From: Daucus carota subsp. sativus
Lineage: Eukaryota; Streptophyta; Magnoliopsida; Apiales; Apiaceae
NCBI RefSeq assembly: GCF_001625215.2
Contig: NC_030383.2
Span: 16,411,197-16,475,196, forward strand
DNA: 64,000 nucleotides
Direction of reading: 5' to 3'
Of this stretch, positions 1 through 10,653 are shown piece after piece. How positions within the stretch are numbered: the first letter of the stretch is position 1; each line of letters opens with the position of its first letter. The position numbers and the translations under genes are program-made. The notes beneath the pieces were generated by a model, which ran no database searches, was not told the origin of the DNA, and saw nothing but the letters and a program-made list of their open reading frames with translations.

Positions 1-189
1 TGTCAAAAGAAATGTTGTCACAGATTTTCTCAGACAATATTTTCTCATAGAAAACCGTTGTCTAAAAGCCTTGTTCTAGAACTTTCGGAAAGAGGACACA
101 GCAATCATTAATAAAATAACTTTTGTCTTTAGACCTTATTCTAGAAGGTTCATTAATCGAACAACGGATTTTTATCAAAATAATTCAAC
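1..189. other. Unassigned AT-rich sequence left of the satellite
   Basis: No open frame or recognisable RNA is seen. The last 40 bases or so begin to resemble a diverged satellite monomer (the motif around GAGTCCTATTTT), so this may be the decayed edge of the satellite array. Confidence 0.4.
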
Positions 190-1410
190 GAATCCGACAC
201 GAGTCCTATTTTACGGACTAGTAATTTTACTAGCATTTTATTAAAAATTCGTACAAGATAAATTTCTAAATTTATTATTTTTTGATTATTTTTTTACATT
301 ACTAAAATAAGTGGGTATTAACATCGATATGATTGGATCGTTGAAAAATTTATTTCAAACAATATTTCATTTAATCATGTTTTGGGGACTAGTATTTTTA
401 CTAGATATATATCAAAAAGTAATACAAGATAAATTTATTATTTTTTGATTATTTTTGTACAGGACTAAAATAAGTTGATATTAACAACTGTACGGTTGGA
501 TCGTTGGAAAAATTATTTGAAATTTTTTTTCCAGTTAATCTGGTACGACTCCTATTCTGGGGACTAGTATTTTTACTAGATATATATTAAAAAGTCATAC
601 AAGATAAATTTATTATTTTTTGATTATTTTTGTAGATGACTAAAATAAGTTAATATTAACATTCGTACGGTAGGGTCGTTGAAAAATTCATTTGAAAAAA
701 TATTTTCAGTTAATCTGATATAGATCCTGTTTTGGGGACTAGTATTTTTACTAGATATATATATATTAAAAAGTCATACAAGATAAATTTATTATTTTTT
801 GATTATTTTTGTACAGGACTAAAATAAGTGGATATTAACATCCGTACGGTTGGATCGTTTGAAAAATTATTTGAAAAAACATTTTCAGTTAATCTGGTAC
901 GAATCATGTTTTGGGGGACTAGTATTTTTACTAGATATATATTAAAAAGTCATACAAGATAAATTTATTATTTTTTGATTATTTTTGTACATGACTAAAA
1001 TAAGTAGATATTAACATCCGTACGGTAGGATCGTTGAAAAAATCATTTTAAAAAATATTTTCAGTTAATGTGGTACGAATCCTGTTTTGGGGGACTAGTC
1101 TTTTTACTAGATATATATTAAAAAGTAATACAAGATAAATTTATTATTTTTTTATTATTTTCGTACATGACTAATATAAGTGGATATTAACATCCGTACG
1201 GTTGGATCGTTGAAAAATTCATTTCAAAAAATATTTCAGTTAATCTGGTACAAATCCTATTTTGGGGACTAGTATTTTTACAGATATATATTAAAAAATC
1301 ATACAAGATAAATTTTTTATTTTCAGATTATTTTTGTACATGACTAAAATTAGTGGGTATCAACATGTGTACGGTTGGATCGTTGAAAAATTTATTTCAA
1401 AAAATATTTC
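190..1410. repeat. Tandem satellite array, monomer about 175 bp, about 7 copies
   Basis: The marker GACTAGT recurs at 216, 387, 562, 737, 917, 1093 and 1267, with spacings of 171, 175, 175, 180, 176 and 174 bp. Each monomer carries the near-palindrome CTAGTATTTTTACTAG, then a shared block (CATACAAGATAAATTTATTA), a GTACGGTTGGATCGTT block and a TTTCAGTTAATCTGGTA block. Monomers differ by scattered substitutions and small indels, and the first is the most diverged. The array ends abruptly at about 1410, where the first 6.1-kb unit begins. No coding capacity is seen. Confidence 0.9.
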
Positions 1411-2088
1411 AGTTATTACTATATGCAAAATGTATATAAAGTTACATAAAATGATCTATACAACATTTAATTTCATTCTTCAAAGGCAATAACATTGATT
1501 TGGTCAACCTAGACAATCTGGAAAAGTAAATCATCAAGTAAAACTATTTCTAACTTTGAGTTACTCAATTAATAATGCAGCAGCAAACTTTTGGATCCTT
1601 AAGTTACTTGATATATAAAGCAAACACAAAAACCCAGCAACTTAATTATATCAAAAACACAATAAATAATTTAATGGTAAACCCCAGGAAAAAAATCAGA
1701 TCGAGAAGCAAAACAAAAATAAACAAAGTGATGTGCTTGATGATATATACTTAGGATAAATATCCCTTTTTGATAAGATTAATCGCCGCAAACAACAAAT
1801 AAAGCCAGGGTTTCAATTTCTTAAATGGCAAGATCAATTATCTGCATTTATCAAAGTTAGGGTTAACTCGATTAATGGACCCAAGTACCTTTTCTTTTAA
1901 AAAATCTATACTGACGAGCATCTTCCAAATTAATCAGCAGTTTCCATGCAATGATTTTATAATTGTATTCAATAATACTGTAGAATTGGGAAAATTTAAA
2001 AGTTTATCACATTTCAGTTGCCTTGTCTTTTTTACGGTCGGCCACCATCACTATATAAGTAAAAGGAGATAAACAAGAACTTTCATAC

Positions 2089-2373
2089 CTTGTCACCAGC
2101 TGGAACACCGACAATCTGCTCATGGGCCACAGCACAGTCCTTCATCTGTTGGTAATTATCACATGTATGGATGCATCCATTGATTGATTTCCCTTCATCG
2201 CACACATAACTTCTAGAGCTGTTAGTCCAGCTAGTTTCATTCTTAATTTTCTGCTTTCCTGTGGCCTGTAATTGTGCAATTACAGGTTTTTCTGGTGTGT
2301 TTGGTGAGTTTGGTCGCTCATTTGATTCTTGTTTGATTGAGATGTTGGAGTTTGGGGTTTCTTCGGAAAACAT
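2089..2373 (-). pseudogene. Orphan duplicate of the RING/PHD first coding exon (copy A, unit 1)
   Basis: The open frame of 95 codons starts with ATG at 2373 and ends at a donor (GACAAG|GTATGA) at 2089/2088. It is a diverged copy of the first coding exon of the two complete genes (7,156-7,440 and 13,257-13,541), with similar sequence on both sides. An acceptor-like CCCCAG lies just before the ATG. The exons needed to complete a protein would lie further left, where satellite DNA begins instead, so this copy is stranded. It includes the degenerate RING remnant around CDEGKSINGCIHTCDNY. Confidence 0.7.
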
Positions 2374-3008
2374 TGAGGTACTGGGGAAAAACGGCTAGTA
2401 CTCTAGAAAAATGAAGGACTGAGTGTTTGTTAACAGGTTTTGTAATCATAATTGCTGTATGCAAAATGTATATAAAATATACATAAAAGGACATATTTTA
2501 AGATTATTCTTATTTTTTATATTAAGGAATAAGAACATTGTAATTGTATTTTTTCTAAATAAAATGATCAAATAAATGTCCCAAATGAAATATGTATTTC
2601 AAATCTTTTTAATACATAGTTTTCTTTTTATGTTTGATGAATATTACTCTTGAATATTTATATATTGATATCTGGATCCTTAGATTGGTATATGGGAATT
2701 TGTTGTATATCATTTAGAAATTAGACTATTTGATCTCCTCTACTTAGATGTGTATGCTTTCTTCAATTTATGAAAAATATTGAAATTTAATTAAACAAAT
2801 AAAGCTATATGTTGTAAAAAAACCTTCTTACTCTCAGGCAAAAATAATTGGACAAAAAACAAAAATAATTATTAAATCTTTCAATAATTGCTGTGCAAAT
2901 CATTTTCTTCTCACAAAAAAATTTCATGTTATTGTGCAACTTTTTTAGTTTTTAGTTTTTGATTCTTGTTAGATAAATTTTTTTCAAATGAAAATTTTGA
3001 GTAATTGT

Positions 3009-3013
<5 letters not shown>

Positions 3014-3082
<69 letters not shown>
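3014..3082. repeat. (AT)n microsatellite
   Basis: An uninterrupted AT dinucleotide run of about 65 bases. The corresponding run in unit 2 is shorter, so the two units have diverged here by slippage. Confidence 0.95.
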
Positions 3083-3084
<2 letters not shown>

Positions 3085-3689
3085 TTACCCCTGCAGCCAT
3101 TAATTTTAACAGTCAACTTGACGGAAAATGGTCAAAAGGGTGCATATTGAAGCGCTTTTTAAATATTAGGGTGTGTATTGACAAAAAATTTTGTTTCGAA
3201 TCAAATCAAAAAGCGCTTGAACTTATGGGGTGCAAAGTATCAATTCCTCATAAAATAACCAGGGGGATCGTACATCAATCCCTTGGCAAATATTAGTTTT
3301 GTGTCCTTTTAATTAAATCATATTTATGTTGAAAATAATTTGCAGTTCGAGAATTATCTGCGAGTACGAGATTGTTCAAAATTTATGCAATTCTAATCTC
3401 ATGGTTAGATCTACAGAATTGATTAAGAGGAATTGATTTTTAAAGTTTTCACCATGCACCCTTAACGACTATACGAAAATCGAAGATGTCGTTTGCAAGT
3501 GAGAGCCATACATAGTTTCTTCTCTGCATTTTTATACACACACTCCATCCCATTAATTTCTATACATTTTTTTCATCGATCAGCATGATTTTAATGCTCG
3601 AATATACTCTTGTATAGCTAATTTCAAAAATTTTAAATATAAACTTTTTATTCATAAAGAAAACATTTTAAAAACAAGTTATAACTATG

Positions 3690-4010
3690 AACATTCCGTC
3701 GCAAGAATGAACCGAAAATATGAACATGTGGATCCACAATTAATATACGACGGGAATTCCCGTCGTAAAATGGCCAACTTACGACGGACATTCCGTAGTA
3801 AGTTTAACTATGAATATGCTAGAATTGTGGGCCCCACCAGGTTAACTTACGATACCGGTTAATACTTGCGACACTAGATAAAACTTACGACGCTCGTGGA
3901 AAATTGTGATGGCTTTTCGAACTTACTACTTGAGTAAAAACGACGGATATTGTCCGTCGTAAATTAGGAACTTATGACACATATTATGCGTAATTTCCGT
4001 CGTAAATAGC
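3690..4010. mobile_element. Palindrome-rich element with ACGACGG motifs (unit 1)
   Basis: The stretch carries repeated, oppositely oriented ACGACGG / CCGTCGTAA motifs. One is a perfect 22-bp palindrome at 3746-3767 centred on GGGAATTCCC. There is no open frame. Clustered short inverted motifs of this kind are usual in sub-terminal regions of non-autonomous DNA transposons, but I cannot define ends or a target duplication, so the class is open. An identical block lies in unit 2. Confidence 0.5.
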
Positions 4011-4553
4011 CCAGTTTGAGTGTTGGAGAATTAAAATTTACAAGAGGATTAAGGGCCAGTGCCGCGTTCCCCTTCGAAAAATATCCCACGTATGGGAGTG
4101 AGGGAGTTGAAATCGGTGCATTGAGCCCTACCACCTCTTTAGGAATTCGAAAGGTTACTAGTTGTAAGTTATTTCAAGAAAATTTTTAAATTGATGTTTC
4201 TTCTGCATTTAACATGCTTCCTTAAACATCTTTTAGGTGTTCAAACCATCACTAAGTTTATTGTCTGGTTATGTTTTTAACACAATAGCAAATTTAATAA
4301 GAAATCTTGAGATAATACTAATCACAAAATAATGTGAGGAAAGACACTAAATGTGTTTCGCAAACACTCGCAGTGTTTCTAACATTAAACTTCTTTTTTT
4401 AAAAGAAGTGCACTTATCTTAATATCCAGACATTACAAATTTATAGATCAAGTAGCTTAATTTTGAAATGACATACAAACCAAATGCCAACTAATGAGTA
4501 TTTTTGTAGTTGTCACAGATTGCGGAACACTCCAGAAAATGATCATTGAAATG

Positions 4554-7440
4554 TTAGCTTGTTTTTTCAAGCAAAACGGTATCGACAACATCCTTCACGA
4601 AAGCCATAAAGCATTCCCGGCAAGAACTAGGCATTAGAGTGGACCTTCTTGCTCCGTCAACTTTGTCAGCATGACTACAATGTGGATTTGAAAAAGGACG
4701 GACCCAAGGCTTTGGGATACCTATACCACATGCCGCCAAGATGGAGTACGTAGCATGTCTGGCAACTTCTTTAAACTCATTGGTAGCTGAAAATTTAAAA
4801 TGATCTTTAATATAAATGTTAAAGATTAAATTGATATTATGGATGACTAACAACTCCAAGGTAAATTTGCACTCCAATAAATCATAGATTTAAAAAATTT
4901 AATCTAGGGACATGGAGCCGGAGTAATATTAGTATACAAGTAGAAAGTAAAAATATTCCTCAACTAATAGATTCCATGTGATACAAATAACCCAACCGTA
5001 GCTATGCTTGAAATCCGAGTGGTGTATTTAAATACAGAGACTTCTAATTTATTTTATGTAATAACTATGGGGATCATACATCCATCCCTTGGCAAATATT
5101 AGTTGTGTGTCTTTTTAATTAAATCATATTTATGTCGAAAATAATTTGCAGTTGGAGAATTATATGCGAGCACGAGATTGTTCAAAGTTTATGCAATTCT
5201 ACAAAAGATCATATGGTTAGATCTAACGACTACACAAAAATCAAAGATGTTGTTTGCAAGTAAGAGCCATACCTAGTTTCTTCTGTGCGTTTGAAAGCTT
5301 CAAATTCAGCTTCACCAGAGTCTGGATCTCACTCTTGGCATCACTAAGTACTTTAGCCTGGCCATCTACTTGATGTTCTTCCACATTTGTTACTTTATTG
5401 ACATTGAAAGGTGCAGTTGCATGTACATTCTGTTTCGCTGCAGCCAGTGGTTTGGCAACAGACCGGAGGCTAACACTGCAATCAGAAGAACTGTGAATTT
5501 TATTTGCATTTGCCAATGACCCAAGTGAACGATTTGTTTGTAAATTCACACTACTTTCGTCATCAATTCTTGCATGGACTGAAAATTGGCCGGTTTTTGT
5601 TGAGAAGTTTGAAGATTCTGCAGAATAAGTAGTTGGATGGTGCTCAAAATTCCGAAAACTGCTAGGGTTCTCTTTCTGAAACTTTGGGAACTGGGGCTTA
5701 TCATGACATTTTTCAGTAGCACAACCCTGAAAAGGCCTCTTAAGATTCTTACAATCTTTATCCTTATCTCCGCTGTGACGTGTTGAGGGAAGCATTGACC
5801 TCACACTAGGAAAATGTTTTGGAGTTTCAGTATTAGTCAATGGATGCTTTGAACCATTAGAGGGACAAGGAATGGTGTTGGTATACTTCTTCTTTTCAAC
5901 AGACTTCGCAGCTTTCATCATCTTCCATGCCTTTTTAATATCTTGTGTGGCTTGATCAGGTATGATGTCGGAGGTGGACGATTTCGTTGCAGATGAAGTA
6001 CCACATGATAATTCACCTGGTTTAATAATGGGAAATGAAGAAAAGCTCAAGGATCCCTGTCTGATTTTATCCCAATTTTCACGCAATGCACGTGTTCGAC
6101 TATCCCTATTCCGACAACTGATGAGGACCGTTCTATCATCACCAGCATTAGTTAGTGGCGAACGACTTTGATTTGGTAAGGATCTCTCAACATTATAAGG
6201 ACCTGATTCTCTGACAATATCATGAATAGATAAATTGGCTTCAGTTGATGAAACATTTTGATGGCATCTATTTTTACTTCCAGAATGGGAATCAATGCCA
6301 CTTAGACCAACAGCTTTGAGATCCTGCTCATCCTCGGCATGCTCAGTACAGTTTTGACAAATCCAGTCATCCTCAGGTACAGTGTCACCCAAACCAACAC
6401 AGTATGTATGTGAAGAAGAGTCACATAAATCACATTGCAATAGAAGAGTCTGATTAGACATATTGTGGCAAACATTACACTGTATTTCAGCACATGAGTC
6501 CTCATGCTCAGTTTTGATGTTTTCATGATAGGCCTGCAAATTAGACCGATGTATGAAAGTTACTACAGATCAATTTCATACTCTATATTGTGGTAATTAA
6601 CTAATACCTGGAGGCTGGAACCCTTCCTATGATACTACTATTCATTTAGTACACATAAACATTAATAATGCAGCAACAAACTTTTGGATCCTTAAGTTAC
6701 TTATGAAACAATTAGTTCACCACCTCATGATAAAGCAAACACAAAAACCAGCAGCTTTATATCAAAAACACAATAAATAAATTAATGGCAAACCCCAGGA
6801 AAAAAATCAGATCCAGAAGAAAAACAAAAATAAAAAAAGTGATGTGCTTGATGATATATACTAAGGATAAAGGGGTTTCAATTTCTTAAATGACAAGATT
6901 AATTATCAGCACTTATCAAAATTAGGGCTAACTCGATTAATGGACTCAAGTACCTTTTTCTTTTCAAAAATCTATATTGACGAGCATCTTCCAAATTAAT
7001 CAGCAATTTCCGTGCAATGATTTTATAATTTGTATTCAATAATATAGCAGAATTGGGAAAATTTAGAAGTTTATCATATTCCAGTTGCCTTTATCTTTTT
7101 CCGGTCTGCCACCATCACTGTACAGGTAAAATGAGATAAAAAAGAACTTTCATACCTGGTCACCAGCGGGGACACCAACAATTAGCTCATCGGCCAGAGC
7201 ACAGTCCTTCATCTGTTGATAATTATCACATGTATGGATATATCCTTTAATTGATTTCCCTTTATCGCACACATAACTTTGAGAGCTGTTAGTGCAGCTA
7301 GTTTCATTCTTAATTTTCTGTTTTCCTGTGGTGAGTAATTGTGAAATTACAGTTTTTTGTTGTGTGTTTGGTGAGTTTGGTTGCTCATATGGTTCTTGTT
7401 TCATTGAGATGTTGGAGTTTGGGGTTTCTGCCGAAAGCAT
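4554..7440 (-). CDS. RING/PHD-finger family nuclear protein, copy 1 (degenerate RING, intact PHD)
   Basis: Three exons fit on the minus strand: 7440-7156, 6533-5273 and 4786-4554, with GT-AG borders and matching phases (0, then 1), giving 592 residues. Residues 114-157 are a PHD finger with the C4-H-C3 pattern (CNVC, CDLC, HTYC, CQNC). The region just before it lines up with the RING of plant RING/PHD proteins, but only the GK-S-I-x-GYIHTCDNY part survives and most zinc ligands are lost. The last exon carries the family's C-terminal block (EFKEVARHATYSILAACG, then a Cys/His-rich segment ending FVKDVVD). The family is thought to bind chromatin through PHD; the ubiquitin-ligase part is probably dead here. 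An ATG preceded by an acceptor (CCCACAG) suggests a further 5' exon, not identified. Confidence 0.75.
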
Positions 7441-8201
7441 TGAGGTACTGTGGGGGAAAAGACTGCTAGTACTCTGGAAAAACGAAGAAGTGATCAGTGT
7501 TTGTCAACAGGTTTTATTATAATAGTTATTACTATATGCAAAATGTATATAAAGTTACATAAAATGATCTATACAACATTTAATTTCATTCTTCAAAGGC
7601 AATAACATTGATTTGGTCAACCTAGACAATCTGGAAAAGTAAATCATCAAGTAAAACTATTTCTAACTTTGAGTTACTCAATTAATAATGCAGCAGCAAA
7701 CTTTTGGATCCTTAAGTTACTTGATATATAAAGCAAACACAAAAACCCAGCAACTTAATTATATCAAAAACACAATAAATAATTTAATGGTAAACCCCAG
7801 GAAAAAAATCAGATCGAGAAGCAAAACAAAAATAAACAAAGTGATGTGCTTGATGATATATACTTAGGATAAATATCCCTTTTTGATAAGATTAATCGCC
7901 GCAAACAACAAATAAAGCCAGGGTTTCAATTTCTTAAATGGCAAGATCAATTATCTGCATCTATCAAAGTTAGGGTTAACTCGATTAATGGACCCAAGTA
8001 CCTTTTCTTTTAAAAAATCTATACTGAAGAGCATCTTCCAAATTAATCAGCAGTTTCCATGCAATGATTTTATAATTGTATTCAATAATACTGTAGAATT
8101 GGGAAAATTTAAAAGTTTATCACATTTCAATTGCCTTGTCTTTTTTACGGTCGGCCACCATCACTATATAAGTAAAAGGAGATAAACAAGAACTTTCATA
8201 C

Positions 8202-8486
8202 CTTGTCACCAGCTGGAACACCGACAATCTGCTCATGGGCCACAGCACAGTCCTTCATCTGTTGGTAATTATCACATGTATGGATGCATCCATTGATTGA
8301 TTTCCCTTCATCGCACACATAACTTCTAGAGCTGTTAGTCCAGCTAGTTTCATTCTTAATTTTCTGCTTTCCTGTGGCCTGTAATTGTGCAATTACAGGT
8401 TTTTGTGGTGTGTTTGGTGAGTTTGGTCGCTCATCTGATTCTTGTTTGATTGAGATGTTGGAGTTTGGGGTTTCTTCAGAAAACAT
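8202..8486 (-). pseudogene. Extra first-exon copy A (unit 2), upstream of gene copy 1
   Basis: Open frame of 95 codons with acceptor-like CCCCAG before the ATG and donor GACAAG|GTATGA. It lies about 1 kb upstream of the equivalent exon of gene copy 1 (7,156-7,440). Both exons end in phase 0, so either could splice to the PHD exon at 6,533. It is therefore either a silent duplicate or an alternative first exon; joining both in one mRNA would repeat the same 95 residues. Transcript data would decide. Confidence 0.6.
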
Positions 8487-9122
8487 TGAGGTACTGGGGA
8501 AAAACGGCTAGTACTCTAGAAAAATGAAGGAGTGAGTGTTTGTTAACAGGTTTTGTAATCATAATTGCTGTATGCAAAATGTATATAAAATATACATAAA
8601 AGGACATATTTTAAGTTTATTCTTATTTTTTATATTAAGGAATAAGAACATTGTAATTGTATTTTTTCTAAATAAAATGATCAAATAAATGTCCCAAATG
8701 AAATATGTATTTCAAATCTTTTTAATACATAGTTTTCTTTTTATGTTTGATGAATATTACTCTTGAATATTTATATATTGATATTTGGATCCTTAGATTA
8801 TTGGTATATGGGAATTTGTTGTATATCATTTAGAAATTAGACTATTTGATCTCCTCTACTTAGATGTGTATGCTTTCTTCAATTTATGAAAAATATTGAA
8901 ATTTAATTAAACAAATAAAGCTATATGTTGTAAAAAAACCTTCTTACTCTCAGGCAAAAATAATTAGACAAAAAACAAAAATAATTATTAAATCTTTCAA
9001 TAATTGCTGTGCAAATCATTTTCTTCTCACAAAAAAATTTCATGTTATTGTGCAACTTTTTTAGTTTTTAGTTTTTGATTCTTGTTAGATAAATTTTTTT
9101 CAAATGAAAATTTTGAGTAATT

Positions 9123-9125
<3 letters not shown>

Positions 9126-9177
<52 letters not shown>
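9126..9177. repeat. (AT)n microsatellite, unit 2
   Basis: AT dinucleotide run corresponding to 3014-3082 in unit 1 but shorter. Confidence 0.95.
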
Positions 9178-9180
<3 letters not shown>

Positions 9181-9785
9181 TTACCCCTGCAGCCATTAAT
9201 TTTAACAGTCAACTTGACGGAAAATGGTCAAAAGGGTGCATATTGAAGCGCTTTTTAAATATTAGGGTGTGTATTGACAAAAAATTTTGTTTCGAATCAA
9301 ATCAAAAAGCGCTTGAACTTATGGGGTGCAAACTATCAATTCCTCATAAAATAACCAGGGGGATCGTACATCAATCCCTTGGCAAATATTAGTTTTGTGT
9401 CCTTTTAATTAAATCATATTTATGTTGAAAATAATTTGCAGTTCGAGAATTATCTGCGAGTACGAGATTGTTTAAAATTTATGCAATTCTGATCTCATGG
9501 TTAGATCTACAGAATTGATTAAGAGGAATTGATTTTTAAAGTTTTCACCATGCACCCTTAACGACTATACGAAAATCGAAGATGCCGTTTGCAAGTGAGA
9601 GCCATACATAGTTTCTTCTCTGCATTTTTATACACACACTCCATCCCACTAATTTCTATACATTTTTTTCATCGATCAGCATGATTTTAATGCTCGAATA
9701 TACTCTTCTATAGCTAATTTCAAAAATTTTAAATATAAACTTTTTATTCATAAAGAAAACATTTTAAAAACAAGTTATAACTATG

Positions 9786-10106
9786 AACATTCCGTCGCAA
9801 GAATGAACCGAAAATATGAACATGTGGATCCACAATTAATATACGACGGGAATTCCCGTCGTAAAATGGCCAACTTACGACGGACATTCCGTAGTAAGTT
9901 TAACTATGAATATGCTAGAATTGTGGGCCCCACCAGGTTAACTTACGATACCTGTTAATACTTGCGACACTAGATAAAACTTACGACGCTCGTGGAAAAT
10001 TATGATGGCTTTTCGAACTTACTACTTGAGTAAAAATAACGGATATTGTCCGTCGTGAATTAGGAACTTATGACACATATTATGCGTAATTTCCGTCGTA
10101 AATAGC
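9786..10106. mobile_element. Palindrome-rich ACGACGG element (unit 2)
   Basis: Near-identical copy of the element at 3690-4010, including the perfect 22-bp palindrome at 9842-9863. It was carried along by the segmental duplication rather than inserted independently. Confidence 0.5.
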
Positions 10107-10653
10107 CCAGTTTGAGTGTTGGAGAATTAAAATTTACAAGAGGATTAAGGGCCAGTGCCGCGTTCCCCTTCGAATAATATCCCACGTATGGGAGTGAGGG
10201 AGTTGAAATCGGTGCATTGAGCCCTACCACCTCTTTAGGAATTCGAAAGGTTACTAGTTGTAAGTTATTTCAAGAAAATTTTTAAATTGATGTTTCTTCT
10301 GCATTTAACATGCTTCCTTAAACATCTTTTAGGTGTTCAAACCATCACTAAGTTTATTGTCTGGTTATGTTTTTAACACAATAGCAAATTTAATAAGAAA
10401 TCTTGAGATAATACTAATCACAAAATAATGTGAGGAAAGACACTAAATGTGTTTCGCAAACACTCGCAGTGTTTCTAACATTAAACTTCTTTTTTTAAAA
10501 GAAGTGCACTTATCTTAATATCCAGACATTACAAATTTATAGATCAAGTAGCTTAATTTTGAAATGACATACAAACCAAATGCCAACTAATGAGTATTTT
10601 TGTAGTTGTCACAGATTGCTTGCGGAACACTCCAGAAAATGATCATTGAAATG

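Larger units (their letters stand above)
1411..7523. repeat. 6.1-kb tandem segmental duplication, unit 1
   Basis: This block begins with AGTTATTACTATATGC and is repeated almost base for base from 7,524 and, in part, from 13,625. It contains exon copy A (2,089-2,373), an (AT)n run, an ACGACGG-motif element and the complete RING/PHD gene copy 1 (4,554-7,440). Units 1 and 2 differ by isolated substitutions and by (AT)n length (6,113 against 6,101 bp), so the duplication is recent. Confidence 0.93.

Noticed and set aside
190..1410. Possible CRISPR-like array
   Set aside because: Monomers are contiguous 175-bp satellite repeats without unique spacers, in a plant nuclear genome.
1875..2072. 65-residue plus-strand frame repeated at 7,988 and 13,860
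   Set aside because: It lies in the intron-like flank of exon copy A and has no motifs. Its repetition is due to the segmental duplication, not selection.
2988..3296. Frame with a long Tyr-Ile run
   Set aside because: Product of translating the (AT)n microsatellite.
5962..6171. Plus-strand frame inside the PHD exon (and its twin at 12,062-12,271)
   Set aside because: Antisense shadow of the well-supported minus-strand exon.
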